A DNA stretch of 5,687 nt from Gammaproteobacteria bacterium (lineage in GTDB: Bacteria > Pseudomonadota > Gammaproteobacteria > Porifericomitales > Porifericomitaceae). The stretch lies in NCBI GenBank assembly GCA_028817255.1, contig JAPPQA010000011.1, positions 1 through 5,687 on the forward strand. Direction: 5' to 3'. Made by a program: the position numbers and the translations under genes. The notes below the pieces were generated by a model. The model saw nothing but the letters and a program-made list of their open reading frames with translations, was not told the DNA's origin and searched no databases. Of the stretch, positions 5,657 through 5,687 are shown piece by piece (the first letter of the stretch is position 1; each line of letters begins with the position of its first letter).

Positions 5657-5687
5657 CCGCGCAAATAGAGCGCGGAACGCGCACATT

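Overview
The window is a compact, probably horizontally acquired defence-type locus from a GC-rich bacterium. Three genes lie in a row on the + strand: a single-chain restriction-modification enzyme of the type ISP/IIG kind (350-3682), an AAA/ABC-type ATPase of the OLD/RecF-like group (3734-5035), and a small PIN-domain nuclease (5037-5480). A proteobacterium, beta or gamma, is the best guess. The reasons are the extended -10 promoter type and the short palindromic repeats of the form ATTCC-GGC-GAAA-GCC-GGAAT, which are abundant in such genomes and produce spurious peptides such as IPAKAGIQ and SRNP. This assignment is weak.

Layout. Positions 1-349 carry no believable gene. They hold a perfect G/C hairpin (30-50), two decayed copies of the palindromic repeat (about 55-74 and 145-160), further GC palindromes and the ribosome binding site of the first gene. 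The restriction-modification gene encodes, in one 1110-residue chain, an N-terminal PD-(D/E)xK nuclease, an N6-adenine methyltransferase (DPAAGTG and NPPY motifs) and the C-terminal specificity domain typical of type ISP enzymes, but no helicase motor is visible. A 51-base gap follows, with a candidate extended -10 promoter and a hairpin that would bury the next ribosome binding site. The ATPase and PIN genes are one base apart and must be one translational unit. Positions 5481-5687 hold a GC hairpin and a cluster of palindromic repeats in both orientations.

How the genes may work together. The first gene alone could modify and cut DNA. The ATPase-PIN pair looks like a separate two-gene module: a SMC/OLD-like ATPase as sensor or regulator, and a PIN ribonuclease as effector, in the same plan as known ATPase plus nuclease defence pairs (PtuA-PtuB, AriA-AriB) but with a PIN partner. 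I know of no named system with exactly this composition, so this pair is the main candidate for something new. The ATPase is odd: its Walker B segment reads LIQQPEIHLHP, with glutamine where an acidic residue is expected.

Base composition changes along the locus: very GC-rich in most of the first gene, lower in its target-recognition part (about 2390-2870), and lower in the ATPase-PIN pair. This suggests a mosaic of pieces with different histories.
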